Part shown: in pieces, positions 35,610 to 43,922 of the stretch
Layout of the letters: the number at the start of each line of letters is the position of its first letter
How positions within the stretch are numbered: the first letter of the stretch is position 1
DNA from: Paracoccaceae bacterium
Lineage (GTDB): Bacteria; Pseudomonadota; Alphaproteobacteria; Rhodobacterales; Rhodobacteraceae
Direction: 5' to 3'
Assembly: GCA_030148005.1 (NCBI GenBank)
Contig: JASBUI010000028.1
Span: forward strand, 1 to 58,608
DNA length: 58,608 nucleotides
Translations under genes and position numbers: made by a program
The notes under the pieces: model-generated
What the model saw: the letters and a program-made list of their open reading frames with translations, nothing else
Told to the model about the DNA's origin: nothing
Database searches by the model: none

Positions 35610-36713
35610 TCAAGCGTTGCCGCGCAACGACTTTCGGTTCAGTTCCAACCAGAATGCCAACAGGTAAAGCGGACCATTGTCCAGTTCCCCCGTTCGCAGA
35701 GAAGCAAAAAGCGCCTCGGCAGGCATGATATGCCCCCTGATATCCTCGCTTTCGCTGGCCAACCCGCCAATCACAGCCGCCTCTTCCGGCAAGGCGCAAA
35801 GCCCGACGAAACAGTGATGAAACTCGCTTGAGTTTCCCGGTGAGGGATAGCTGCCGCAGACCGGGATCAGACGATCAAGGTCAAGACCCGCTTCTTCCAT
35901 CGCCTCGCGGCGCGCGGCCTCTTGCGGCGTCTCGCCGGGGTCGATGATGCCCGCCACAGGCTCTAGCGACCAGACCTTGGCATCGCCCCGCGCGAAATGA
36001 CCGATACGAAACTGTTCAACCAGAAGAACCGCGTCGCGTTTGGGATCATAGGGCAAAAGGATCGCAGCATCGTGCGCCACCAGTACGCCGCGGGTGACCT
36101 CAGGGCCCATCTTGCCGTCAAAGCGTTCGTAGGACAGGTCAAACTCCTGAAAGGAAAAAAACCCCGTATAGGGACGCCTGTGCCCTTTTACATCCACCCG
36201 CGATGGCCCCGGCGCATCGCCTTGGGCATCGGCGCGCGCCCCGCGGAACGCCGCCGCCCGCGCAAGGATCATCGGCATCCGTTCGGCAAGCGCGGCGGCG
36301 TCAAAATTGCCAAAGTGATCGCGCACCTCAACCGCTGCGCGCCGCAAAACCGGCGCCCAGCGTGTCCGCCACGCCGCGACATCCCAAGGTACAAGCGCCT
36401 GCGCCGGGGTATCGGCGTAAGTTTCAAGGATTTCCGCGCCCGAAGGCAGCGCAACCTGGACGCAGCCTTTGTTCAGGCCAAGACCCTTTGCATAGTATTC
36501 CAGCAGGCGCAGATCATCGTCGCTTTCAAACTCAACGACATGCCCATCCGCCACCGCGCCATCCTCGGGCCAAAGGGCGAGCTGTCGTCCGTCGCGACAA
36601 GCGCTTAGGCAATGGCCGGGCGCCTGCGCCTTTGTCCGCTGCGGGTTGTGCCCCAAAAGCTGCTCAAGAAGGCCCGGATCATCCAGCGGGCCAACCAGAA
36701 AAATTCGCGTCAT
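35610..36713 (-). CDS. trgB: TrgB: Nudix hydrolase with N-terminal gamma-glutamylcyclotransferase-like domain
   Basis: A 367-residue protein from ATG 36713, one base after the trgA stop. The N-terminal about 150 residues resemble the AIG2/gamma-glutamylcyclotransferase fold (IFLVGPLDDPGLLEQLLGH). The C-terminal half has a complete Nudix box GIIDPGETPQEAARREAMEE (G-x5-E-x7-RE-x2-EE-x-G), as in ADP-ribose pyrophosphatases. TrgB of Rhodobacter is a Nudix protein tied to tellurite resistance. The molecular role of the fused domains in resistance is not established here. Confidence 0.82.
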   Translation of the reverse strand: MTRIFLVGPLDDPGLLEQLLGHNPQRTKAQAPGHCLSACRDGRQLALWPEDGAVADGHVVEFESDDDLRLLEYYAKGLGLNKGCVQVALPSGAEILETYADTPAQALVPWDVAAWRTRWAPVLRRAAVEVRDHFGNFDAAALAERMPMILARAAAFRGARADAQGDAPGPSRVDVKGHRRPYTGFFSFQEFDLSYERFDGKMGPEVTRGVLVAHDAAILLPYDPKRDAVLLVEQFRIGHFARGDAKVWSLEPVAGIIDPGETPQEAARREAMEEAGLDLDRLIPVCGSYPSPGNSSEFHHCFVGLCALPEEAAVIGGLASESEDIRGHIMPAEALFASLRTGELDNGPLYLLAFWLELNRKSLRGNA

Positions 36714-36714
36714 T

Positions 36715-37155
36715 TCAGGCCCAGCGACGACCGGCAAGCTCGGCTAGGATGCCGGCAACGATACCGCCGATGACAAGTGTTCCGATGATCATTGGCGTGG
36801 CGATGATCTGGGCAAATTCGATGCCGATGTTGAAGGTGTCGACCACAGCCTCCATCGGGCCGTCATAGCGCATCTTGGTCGAGTTTTCGATCATGATCAC
36901 GCCCGAGTGGACCAGAAGCCCCCAAAAGACCAGCGCAAGCGAAGTGGTAAGCCCCGCCCCGATCGCCGTTTGCATCCCCTCGCCTGTCCGGCTGCCGGTG
37001 ATCTTCCACCCAAGCACGACACCAAGGGCGGTGTTTACATAGGCAAAAAGACCGAACTGCGTGCCCTCGGGCAAAAGCGGAGGAATGAGGCCAGAGACGA
37101 AATAAGCAATCACGGCAAAGCAGACGGCGGCGACAAGCCGGGAAGCGGTGGGCAT
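36715..37155 (-). CDS. trgA: TrgA-family membrane protein (tellurite resistance)
   Basis: A 146-residue integral membrane protein with about four helices, beginning MPTASRLVAAVCFAVIAY and containing PPLLPEGTQFG and LALVFWGLLVHSG, as in TrgA proteins of Rhodobacterales. Its start overlaps the cfa stop by one base (TAATG) and its stop precedes trgB by one base, so cfa-trgA-trgB are tightly coupled. Confidence 0.82.
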   Translation of the reverse strand: MPTASRLVAAVCFAVIAYFVSGLIPPLLPEGTQFGLFAYVNTALGVVLGWKITGSRTGEGMQTAIGAGLTTSLALVFWGLLVHSGVIMIENSTKMRYDGPMEAVVDTFNIGIEFAQIIATPMIIGTLVIGGIVAGILAELAGRRWA

Positions 37156-38366
37156 TATGATGGCCTTGTTATTGTTATCTGGGTCACGTCACATTTGCCC
37201 GAACCAAAGGCCGCCGCGCAAGAGGTGAGGTAAAAATTCCACATCCGCCGGAACCGGTCATCAAATCCCAAGGCTGCTATCCGGTCCCATTCGCCGTTGA
37301 AGGTCTCATACCAGCGCTGCAGCGTCTGGCGATAGCTGGGGCCAAATTCGACCGACTGCTTTAGCGCAAGGCCTGCGCGCTCAACCTCGCGGCGCAGGGC
37401 ACCGGGTGAAGGAAGCATGCCGCCGGGAAAGATGTATTTCTGGATGAAATCCACGCCCTTGCGGTAAATCTCGAACCTTCGATCCTCGACCGTGATGATC
37501 TGAAGCGTCGCGTTCTTGCCCGGGCGCAGCCTTTCGCGGACAGTTTGAAAGTAGTCCGGCCAGTATTTTTCGCCGACCGCTTCGAACATTTCGATGGAGG
37601 CCACGCCATCATAGACGCCGGTTTCATCGCGATAGTCCTGAAGTTTTATGTCGACGCTGTCGCTCAGACCCAAACGCGCCATGCGGGCGACGGCAAAGTC
37701 GTACTGGGCCTGCGAGATGGTCAGCCCGGTAACCTTTAGCCCCCGCTCGCGCGCGGCATATTCGGCAAACCCGCCCCAGCCACAGCCGATCTCAAGGATG
37801 TGGTCCCCTTCAACCGCGCCCATCTCATCGACCATAGAGGCGTATTTCTGCATCTGCGCCTTTTCCATGCTCTCTTGCCCGCTCCGGAAGAGGGCCGAAG
37901 AATAGGTCATCGTCTCATCCAGCCAGATACCGTAGAAATCGTTGCCCAGATCATAGTGATGGGCAATGTTCCGGCGCGCCTGCTCGCGCGTGTTGCGGTT
38001 CATATAGTGGCGCATCCGTTCAAAGCCGCGCACAAGGAACATGCCCGGAAAGCCGTCATAAAGCTGATCGTTGTCATGCATGACAAAGTCCAGAAAGGTC
38101 AGAAGGTCAGGCGAGGACCACCAGCCATCAAGATAGGCGTCGCAAAACCCAAGATCGCCCTCGCGGACAAGGCGCGCAAAAACATCATCGTTATGAAGAC
38201 GCAGCTCGGCCACCGGCCCCGGTTTCTGCCCCTCGGACCGAAAGACCCGCCCATCGGGCGTCACCATATCAAGCCGCCCGTTTTCAATCGATGAGACCAC
38301 CTTGAAAACCCGGCGAAAATAGCGCGGCAAGTTCTTGTGACCATCGGTGGATGTAAACACACGCAT
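37155..38366 (-). CDS. cfa: Cyclopropane-fatty-acyl-phospholipid synthase
   Basis: A 403-residue protein from ATG 38366, preceded by a G-rich ribosome-binding site (AAAGGGGGGACGGGG). The SAM-binding motif is ILEIGCGWGGFAEYAA, and the active-site region (YRKGVDFIQKYIFPGG, then SPGALRREVE) is typical of Cfa. It transfers a methylene from SAM to unsaturated phospholipid chains, making the membrane more stress-resistant. In R. sphaeroides cfaA and phrA belong to the singlet-oxygen RpoE regulon, but I did not find that promoter motif here. Confidence 0.88.
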   Translation of the reverse strand: MRVFTSTDGHKNLPRYFRRVFKVVSSIENGRLDMVTPDGRVFRSEGQKPGPVAELRLHNDDVFARLVREGDLGFCDAYLDGWWSSPDLLTFLDFVMHDNDQLYDGFPGMFLVRGFERMRHYMNRNTREQARRNIAHHYDLGNDFYGIWLDETMTYSSALFRSGQESMEKAQMQKYASMVDEMGAVEGDHILEIGCGWGGFAEYAARERGLKVTGLTISQAQYDFAVARMARLGLSDSVDIKLQDYRDETGVYDGVASIEMFEAVGEKYWPDYFQTVRERLRPGKNATLQIITVEDRRFEIYRKGVDFIQKYIFPGGMLPSPGALRREVERAGLALKQSVEFGPSYRQTLQRWYETFNGEWDRIAALGFDDRFRRMWNFYLTSCAAAFGSGKCDVTQITITRPS

Positions 38367-38432
38367 CCCCGTCCCCCCTTTATTCATCGCGCTAGGTTAG
38401 CCAAACATGCGCATTTTAAACAAGAATTTTAT

Positions 38433-38460
38433 CCCGGGCCTTATTTGGCCGCCGCCCGGG
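38433..38460 (-). terminator. Hairpin after the photolyase gene
   Basis: CCCGGGC (38433-38439) pairs with GCCCGGG (38454-38460) around a 14-base loop. It is 14 bases beyond the photolyase stop on the minus strand and is followed there by ATAAAATTCTTGTTT, a partly U-rich run. A partial terminator separating photolyase from cfa is likely. Confidence 0.5.
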
Positions 38461-38473
38461 CACGCCCGGTGGG

Positions 38474-39895
38474 TCAACCCCGGTGTGTCTTGTAAGCGTC
38501 AAGCGCGCGCAGCCGCCCCTCTGCCAGATCAATCAATCGGTCTGGATATGGATCGCCGGGCCCAAGGCCCCATGCCCTTGGCGCTGCCTCAAAGAAGGCC
38601 AGCGCGGTATCCGGCGGATTGCCCTGCCCCTCGGCGATCCATTTCTTTCGGTACTCGCCCTTGGGATCAAACTTTTCCGCCTGCGTGGCGGGATTGAAGA
38701 TCCTGAAATACGGGCTTGCATCGGGGCCCGAGCCTGCAACCCACTGCCAGCCCATCGCGTTTGACGCAGGGTCCCAGTCGATCAGGCATTCCTCGAACCA
38801 GTCTTTTCCGATCTTCCAGTGGCACATCAGATGTTTGGTAAGGTACGAGGCGGCGATCATGCGGGCGCGGTTGTGCATGGTGCCCGTCACATAAAGCTGG
38901 CGCATTGCGGCATCGACAAAGGGCTCTCCGGTGCGGCCCTGCTTCCATGCAAGAACCTCTGGCGCATGGGGGTCGGTTTTCCAGTCAAATCCATCCCACT
39001 CGGGCCGCCAGTTCTGATCTGTGATCCGCGGCGTGTGATAGACAAGGTGATAGGCAAACTCGCGCCACGCCAGTTCCTTCAGAAAATGTTCTGCACCCGC
39101 GGCCCCTTCGTTCAGCGCGCGCATGCCTGCGTTCCAGCAGCTTCGCGCTGAGATCTCGCCGACGGCAAGGTTTTCCGAAAGACCCGATGTTGCATCTACC
39201 GCCGGAAAATCGCGCAAGGTGCGATAGCCCTCTACCCGATCATCCAGAAACGCCTCTAGCCGCCTATGGGCGGCCTCTTGGCCTACCTTGGCATAACCCG
39301 CGACCACCTTGGCGCCCCGGTTCATCTTTGCGCCCATCTGCCAGTCCGGCAGGTGGTCCGAGGCAGACCATTGCGCCGGCGGCGGAATTTGACCCGGCGG
39401 CGGCAAGGCCGGTCCGACGCCGATCTCTTTCAGGCGGCGCCAGAAGGGTGTGTAAACCTTGTAGTAACTGCCTGCCCCGGTCTCAACTTCCCAAGGCTCA
39501 GCACAGAGGTGACCGGCAAAGCTTTGCGCCTCTATCCCCGCCTCTCTAAGCGCCGCCTTTACGGCGCTGTCGCGCGCCATGGCATCGGGGTCATAAAGCC
39601 GGCCCCAAAAGACAGAACCCGCGCCCGTCTCTTCGATAAGCGCCTTCAGAGCGTCCAAAGCCGGGCCCCGCCGCAGGATCAGCCGAGAGCCCACCGCTTT
39701 GAGGTTCTCCGCCAGCTTCCCGGCCCCAAGCCCCAGCCGCCAGCGCGGCGCAGCGCCAAGCCCTTGTGAGACCTCATCGTCCAGAAAGACCGGGATCACC
39801 GGGCGCCCTGTCGCAACAGCGGCCACCAGCGCCGGGTTATCGCCCAGCCGCAGGTCACGGCGAAACCACATCAGAACCGGTGAAGTGTTGGACAT
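38474..39895 (-). CDS. phrB: Deoxyribodipyrimidine photolyase (class I CPD type)
   Basis: A 473-residue photolyase. The N-terminal alpha/beta domain starts VLMWFRRDLRLGDNPAL. The C-terminal FAD domain has GRTGEPFVDAAMRQL, TGTMHNRARMIAASYL and DWDPASNAMGWQWVAGSG, which include the flavin-contact residues. It repairs UV-induced pyrimidine dimers with blue light. A CCCCA-TTTTC-TGGGG hairpin (39906-39920) is just upstream of the start on the minus strand. Confidence 0.93.
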   Translation of the reverse strand: MSNTSPVLMWFRRDLRLGDNPALVAAVATGRPVIPVFLDDEVSQGLGAAPRWRLGLGAGKLAENLKAVGSRLILRRGPALDALKALIEETGAGSVFWGRLYDPDAMARDSAVKAALREAGIEAQSFAGHLCAEPWEVETGAGSYYKVYTPFWRRLKEIGVGPALPPPGQIPPPAQWSASDHLPDWQMGAKMNRGAKVVAGYAKVGQEAAHRRLEAFLDDRVEGYRTLRDFPAVDATSGLSENLAVGEISARSCWNAGMRALNEGAAGAEHFLKELAWREFAYHLVYHTPRITDQNWRPEWDGFDWKTDPHAPEVLAWKQGRTGEPFVDAAMRQLYVTGTMHNRARMIAASYLTKHLMCHWKIGKDWFEECLIDWDPASNAMGWQWVAGSGPDASPYFRIFNPATQAEKFDPKGEYRKKWIAEGQGNPPDTALAFFEAAPRAWGLGPGDPYPDRLIDLAEGRLRALDAYKTHRG

Positions 39896-39933
39896 GCTCT
39901 TACTACCCCATTTTCTGGGGTCGAACCGCCCCG

Positions 39934-41151
39934 TTATAGAACTTGATCTAGCGCCGAAATCAGCCGGTCAACCTCTGCTTTGGAAGTATAATGCACGAAA
40001 CTGACGCGAAGCACGCCTTTGCCGGTGTCCACACCCATCGCCTCTAGCGGGCGGACCGCGTAAAAGTCGCCGCCGTCGGCCATGATGCCGTGCTTGATCA
40101 GCTCGCGGGCAACCTCTCGTCCCGGCGCCTTGGTCTCTACCGCGACGGTCGGCGCCCGTTTTGCCGCATCGCGTGGCCCCAAAAGCCGCAGGCTGTTCTT
40201 GTCGCCCAGATAGTCCAGCAAAGGCTGCAAAAGCACAGCCTCATGGGCGCGCATCAGATCATGCACGCCGCTGGCCCGCGCAGGCGCCGCGCCGCCGATC
40301 CCGTGATGCGCGGCAAGATCGTCGATAAAATCGGCAATACCCGCCGATGCCGCCACCTGTGCATGATCCGGCCCGGCGGGGGTGAAACGGGCATAAAGCG
40401 TCTCGCCGTTGAAATAGTGCCCCTGATTGGGCAGATCGAAACCCGCCTTGCGCCGCGTGACCATAACCCCTTGGTGCGGGCCGTAGGTTTTATAGGCGGA
40501 AAACAGGTAGAAATCCGCGCCAAGCGCCCCGACATCGGGAAGACCATGGGGCGCATAGCTGACCCCGTCCACACAGGAATAGGCGCCCGCCGCACGGATG
40601 ATCGACGTAATGCGCGCAACATCGTTGATCTCGCCCACGACGTTGGAACAATGCGGAAAGGCCACGAAACGGACCTTTTCGTCCAGGAGCGCGGTCAGGC
40701 CTTCGGGGTCCAGATGCCCGGTTTCGGGGTCGACCTGCCATTCACGAACCTCAACCCCATCTTCGGCCAGACGCCGCCACGGGCCGCTGTTAGCCTCATG
40801 GTCCTGATTGGTAACGATGATGGCGCTGCCCTTGGGAAGCCATTTGCGCACCGCGTTTGCCAGAACAAAGGTATTGGCAGTGGTCGATGGCCCGAACGAA
40901 AGCTCATCCGTCTCCACGCCCAGCATTGCCGCAAGGCGGCTGCGCGCCTCATCCATCTCTTCGCCGCCTTTGCGCGAGGCTTCATAAAGCGCATAGGGCT
41001 GAACCTTACGCTGCGTGTAAAAACGCGTCAGCCGGTCGATCACCTGTTTGCAGGTGAATGATCCGCCCGCATTCTCAAAGAACGCAGCATCCGCCAGACC
41101 CGGCTGGTTGAAGGCCGGAAACTGATCCCGAACGAAATTGATATCCAACAT
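39934..41151 (-). CDS. Class V aminotransferase, cysteine-desulfurase-like
   Basis: A 405-residue PLP enzyme. The Schiff-base lysine is in FSAYKTYGPHQG, and the PLP-contact segments are FGPSTTANTF, NQDHEANSGPW and VDGVSYAPHGLPD. It aligns with the cysteine-desulfurase-like group, related to kynureninase and SufS/CsdA, but I see no clear catalytic cysteine loop as in SufS. The reaction is therefore not certain. It is separated from the photolyase gene by 38 bases. Confidence 0.77.
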   Translation of the reverse strand: MLDINFVRDQFPAFNQPGLADAAFFENAGGSFTCKQVIDRLTRFYTQRKVQPYALYEASRKGGEEMDEARSRLAAMLGVETDELSFGPSTTANTFVLANAVRKWLPKGSAIIVTNQDHEANSGPWRRLAEDGVEVREWQVDPETGHLDPEGLTALLDEKVRFVAFPHCSNVVGEINDVARITSIIRAAGAYSCVDGVSYAPHGLPDVGALGADFYLFSAYKTYGPHQGVMVTRRKAGFDLPNQGHYFNGETLYARFTPAGPDHAQVAASAGIADFIDDLAAHHGIGGAAPARASGVHDLMRAHEAVLLQPLLDYLGDKNSLRLLGPRDAAKRAPTVAVETKAPGREVARELIKHGIMADGGDFYAVRPLEAMGVDTGKGVLRVSFVHYTSKAEVDRLISALDQVL

Positions 41152-41227
41152 TGCCTGCGCCCTTCCAATTGGCCTGCTACCCGCTGCGGTGCAAACTGCT
41201 TTGTCATCAAGGAAGGCTCAAGGCAAA

Positions 41228-41239
41228 ATTTGCGCAAAT
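41228..41239. promoter_or_regulatory. Palindrome ATTTGCGCAAAT upstream of cysteine-desulfurase-like gene
   Basis: A perfect 12-bp palindrome 77 bases upstream of the start at 41151. Its core TTGCGCAA is shared with 10101-10110. A possible operator. Confidence 0.35.
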
Positions 41240-41261
41240 CTGACAACTTACGCGCCGCCGC

Positions 41262-41291
41262 GCCCCGCCGCCGCACGTTGGGCGGCGGGGC
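41262..41291 (-). terminator. GC-rich hairpin after the dmdA-acuI operon
   Basis: GCCCCGCCGCC (41262-41272) pairs perfectly over 11 bp with GGCGGCGGGGC (41281-41291), loop GCACGTTG. It is 12 bases beyond the acuI stop on the minus strand. No U-tract follows, so ending may need Rho, or the hairpin may protect the 3' end of the operon message. Confidence 0.55.
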
Positions 41292-41303
41292 AACTGCGTT
41301 CGT

Positions 41304-42293
41304 TTAGGCGTTTACGTCAACGACGACGCGGCCCTTGACCTGACCTTTCAGGATATCGGCGCCAAGTTTCGGCAGATCGGCCAGCGTTGCAGGCACGATC
41401 ATCGCCTCAAGCTTGTCCATCGGCAGATCGCGCGCGATCCGGCCCCACGCCCTCTGGCGGTTCTCAAAGGGCTGCATCACGCTGTCGATGCCCAAAAGGT
41501 TGACGCCCCGCAACAGGAACGGGATCACCGTGGCAGGAAGCCCGGCGCCCCCCGCAAGTCCGACGGCGGCAACCGAGGTTCCGTATTTCATCTGGCCCAG
41601 AACGCGGGCCAGCATGGCCCCGCCAACCGCATCGACGCATCCCGCCCATGTCTCGCCTTCAAGCGGGCGCTTGACCGTCTCGTTGATCTCATCGCGCGCA
41701 ATGATCTGGCTGGCGCCAAGCGATCTTAGGTATTCTTCTGTCTCAGGGCGCCCGGTAACTGCCGCCACCTCATAGCCGAGATTTGCAAGGATCGCGGTAG
41801 CAACAGAGCCAACGCCGCCCGCCGCACCGGTTACCAGAACCGGGCCGTTTCCGGGTTTCATTCCGTGATCTTCCAGCGCCTGAACCGCAAGCATCGCCGT
41901 GAAACCGGCCGTTCCGACCGCCATCGCCTGACGCGCGCTAAGCCCCTCTGGCAGCGGAACAAGCCAGTCGGCAAGGACATTGGCCTTTTGCGAATAGCCG
42001 CCCCAATGCGCCTCGCCCACGCGCCAGCCGGTCAGCACGACCTCATCGCCAACCTTGTAACGCGCGTCCGAACTGGCAGAGACGGTACCGGCAAAGTCGA
42101 TGCCCGGAACATGCGGGTATTTGCGAACAAGACCGCCACCCGGCCCGACGCACAGGCCGTCCTTGTAGTTGACCGTGGAATAGGCAACGTCGACCGTTAC
42201 CTCTGCCGCTGGCAGCGCGCCCATGTCCATTTCCTGAACCGAGGCGCTGGTCTTACCCTCATCATCCTTTTCAACAACAAGTGCCTTGAACAT
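41304..42293 (-). CDS. acuI: Acryloyl-CoA reductase (AcuI, MDR family)
   Basis: A 329-residue medium-chain dehydrogenase/reductase of the YhdH/AcuI group. ATG 42293 has GGGAGG six bases upstream; the preceding GTG 42296 is too close. The nucleotide site is LVTGAAGGVGSVATAIL and the substrate region is GGGLVRKYPHVPGIDFAGTV; no structural zinc cysteines are present, as in AcuI. It reduces acryloyl-CoA to propionyl-CoA with NADPH, removing a toxic product of DMSP breakdown. It directly follows dmdA, as in Ruegeria pomeroyi. Confidence 0.9.
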   Translation of the reverse strand: MFKALVVEKDDEGKTSASVQEMDMGALPAAEVTVDVAYSTVNYKDGLCVGPGGGLVRKYPHVPGIDFAGTVSASSDARYKVGDEVVLTGWRVGEAHWGGYSQKANVLADWLVPLPEGLSARQAMAVGTAGFTAMLAVQALEDHGMKPGNGPVLVTGAAGGVGSVATAILANLGYEVAAVTGRPETEEYLRSLGASQIIARDEINETVKRPLEGETWAGCVDAVGGAMLARVLGQMKYGTSVAAVGLAGGAGLPATVIPFLLRGVNLLGIDSVMQPFENRQRAWGRIARDLPMDKLEAMIVPATLADLPKLGADILKGQVKGRVVVDVNA

Positions 42294-42305
42294 CACGTGC
42301 CTCCC

Positions 42306-43406
42306 TCAGTTCCAGAATTTTGCCTCGACGGTCGCGTCCCGCATCCCGTCCGGCGTTTCAACTTCAAGCCTGGTGCCCGGCTTCCAATGGGTCATCCGCA
42401 CCATGCCAATCGCAACATTGGTTTCAAAATCGGGGGACCAAGCGGCCGAGCTGACATGACCGACCTTTTCGCCCTCTGCCATGACCCGCCAAAGCCGGTC
42501 ACAGGGTGGCAGATCGCCCGAAATTGACAGGGGCCGAACCTGACGCACCGGCCCCTCTTTGGCGACGCGAAGCAGGGCGTCGCGCCCGATACAGCCGATG
42601 GCGGTCTCTGTTGAACAGAACCGGCCCAGCCCACATTCATGCGGCGTGTTCTCGCGCGTCATGTCGTTGCCATAGGACAAAAGCCCGCCCTCGATCCGTT
42701 CGATAATGTTCGGGCATCCCGCCCGCACGTCCAGATCGCGGCCGGCCTCCATCAGCGCATTCCACATCGGCATGCCCAGATCGCTGTCCGGCAGATAGAT
42801 CTCAAAGCCGCCCTGCTTTGAATACCCCGAACGGGCAATGACGATGTCACGCCCTGCAAAGCTGAAGATGCCATAGCGGAAGAACTTGACGTCCCGAATG
42901 GCATCGCCAAAGACACGGGCCGCCAATTCGTCCGCCAAGGGCCCCTGTATCGCCAGCGGCGAGACATCGGGCTCATCAATCAGCACATCAAGGCGATAGC
43001 CGTTGGCGATGCCTTTGACCCACAAAAGCAGATCGCTGTCGGCGATGGAGATCCAGTAGCGGTCATCGGCCAGCTTGACGGCCACCGGATCGTTCAGCAT
43101 GCCCCCGGTTTCATCGACGATCGGCACGTAGAAACACTGGCCCGGCAACATCGCGCGAAGATCGCGCGGCGTCAGGATCTGCATCAGCCGCGCCGCATCC
43201 GGCCCGCGCAGTTCCACCTGCCGCTCACAGGACACATCCCAGATCTGGACCTGCGATTTCAGGTGCCGGTAATCTTCTGTCACGCTGTGAAAGACGGTCG
43301 GAAGAAGCATGTGGTTATAGACGGTGTAACCTTTGACACCGGCAGCTTCCACGCCATCGGAAAATGGCGTGCGCCGAATACGGCGCGAGGGTGCAATCAA
43401 AGCCAT
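42306..43406 (-). CDS. dmdA: Dimethylsulfoniopropionate demethylase DmdA
   Basis: A 366-residue GcvT-family protein. Segments typical of DmdA are RRIRRTPFSDGVEAAGVKG, YTVYNHMLLPTVF, GPDAARLMQILTPRDL, RSGYSKQGGFEIYLPDS and SYGNDMTRENTPHECGLGRF. It moves a methyl group from DMSP to tetrahydrofolate, giving methylmercaptopropionate, the first step of the demethylation pathway. It overlaps the preceding DinB gene by 10 bases and is followed by acuI 12 bases later. It appears to be transcribed from a promoter upstream of the DUF2182 gene. Confidence 0.95.
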   Translation of the reverse strand: MALIAPSRRIRRTPFSDGVEAAGVKGYTVYNHMLLPTVFHSVTEDYRHLKSQVQIWDVSCERQVELRGPDAARLMQILTPRDLRAMLPGQCFYVPIVDETGGMLNDPVAVKLADDRYWISIADSDLLLWVKGIANGYRLDVLIDEPDVSPLAIQGPLADELAARVFGDAIRDVKFFRYGIFSFAGRDIVIARSGYSKQGGFEIYLPDSDLGMPMWNALMEAGRDLDVRAGCPNIIERIEGGLLSYGNDMTRENTPHECGLGRFCSTETAIGCIGRDALLRVAKEGPVRQVRPLSISGDLPPCDRLWRVMAEGEKVGHVSSAAWSPDFETNVAIGMVRMTHWKPGTRLEVETPDGMRDATVEAKFWN

Positions 43407-43912
43407 CTGTCATCCTTTGGCATAATGATAAGATCCGTGTCGTCGGGCCGTGCACCCGCGGCGGTCAGCATGGCGTGTATCTGGCCGCGGTGATGCGTGC
43501 CGTGATTGAACATATGCGTCACGCAAAGCGCCTTGGGCTTGGTCAATTCGCGCCCGAGCACGATCGAAAACCACGCCAGATCGCCTTCCAACTCCGCGCC
43601 GTCCAGCGTATCGGCCCAGGTCAGCATTCTTGCGTTCACTTCGGCGCGCCGGGCCTTGAACATCTGCCAGTCCGGAACCAGCGTTCCACTGTCAGCAATA
43701 CCGCCCTTGGGCGCATCACCGCCGTCAAAACGGCTCATCCAGATCAAATCCCCCCAAAGCAGGTGGTTCATCGTCCTTTCGATGCTGCCAAAGAACGCGC
43801 CGCGATCCTTGGCGCGCTCTTCTGGGGTCAGCTCATCAGCGGCGGCGACAAGACTTTCGTTCTGCCACCAGCCATAGCGCGCCATCGTGCTGCAGTACTC
43901 AGGCGTGATCAT
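43397..43912 (-). CDS. DinB-family protein (four-helix bundle, metal-binding)
   Basis: A 171-residue protein from ATG 43912. DinB histidines are seen at His50 (MNHLLWGD) and in the C-terminal HMFNHGTHHRGQI, which together bind one divalent metal in this family. Members are often thiol-dependent S-transferases (using mycothiol, bacillithiol or glutathione) or of unknown function. It is 10 bases after the DUF1326 gene and overlaps dmdA, so it seems part of the DMSP operon. Its substrate is not known; a role with organosulfur compounds is only a suggestion. Confidence 0.8.
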   Translation of the reverse strand: MITPEYCSTMARYGWWQNESLVAAADELTPEERAKDRGAFFGSIERTMNHLLWGDLIWMSRFDGGDAPKGGIADSGTLVPDWQMFKARRAEVNARMLTWADTLDGAELEGDLAWFSIVLGRELTKPKALCVTHMFNHGTHHRGQIHAMLTAAGARPDDTDLIIMPKDDRWL

Positions 43913-43922
43913 TGGCTTGTCC

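Noticed and set aside
39906..39920. CCCCA-TTTTC-TGGGG as a terminator
   Set aside because: It lies just upstream of the photolyase start, not after a gene end with a U-tract. It is more likely a leader hairpin or chance.
38360..39950. RpoE (singlet oxygen) promoter upstream of cfa or photolyase
   Set aside because: I looked for a TGATCC-type -35 before both genes and did not find it.
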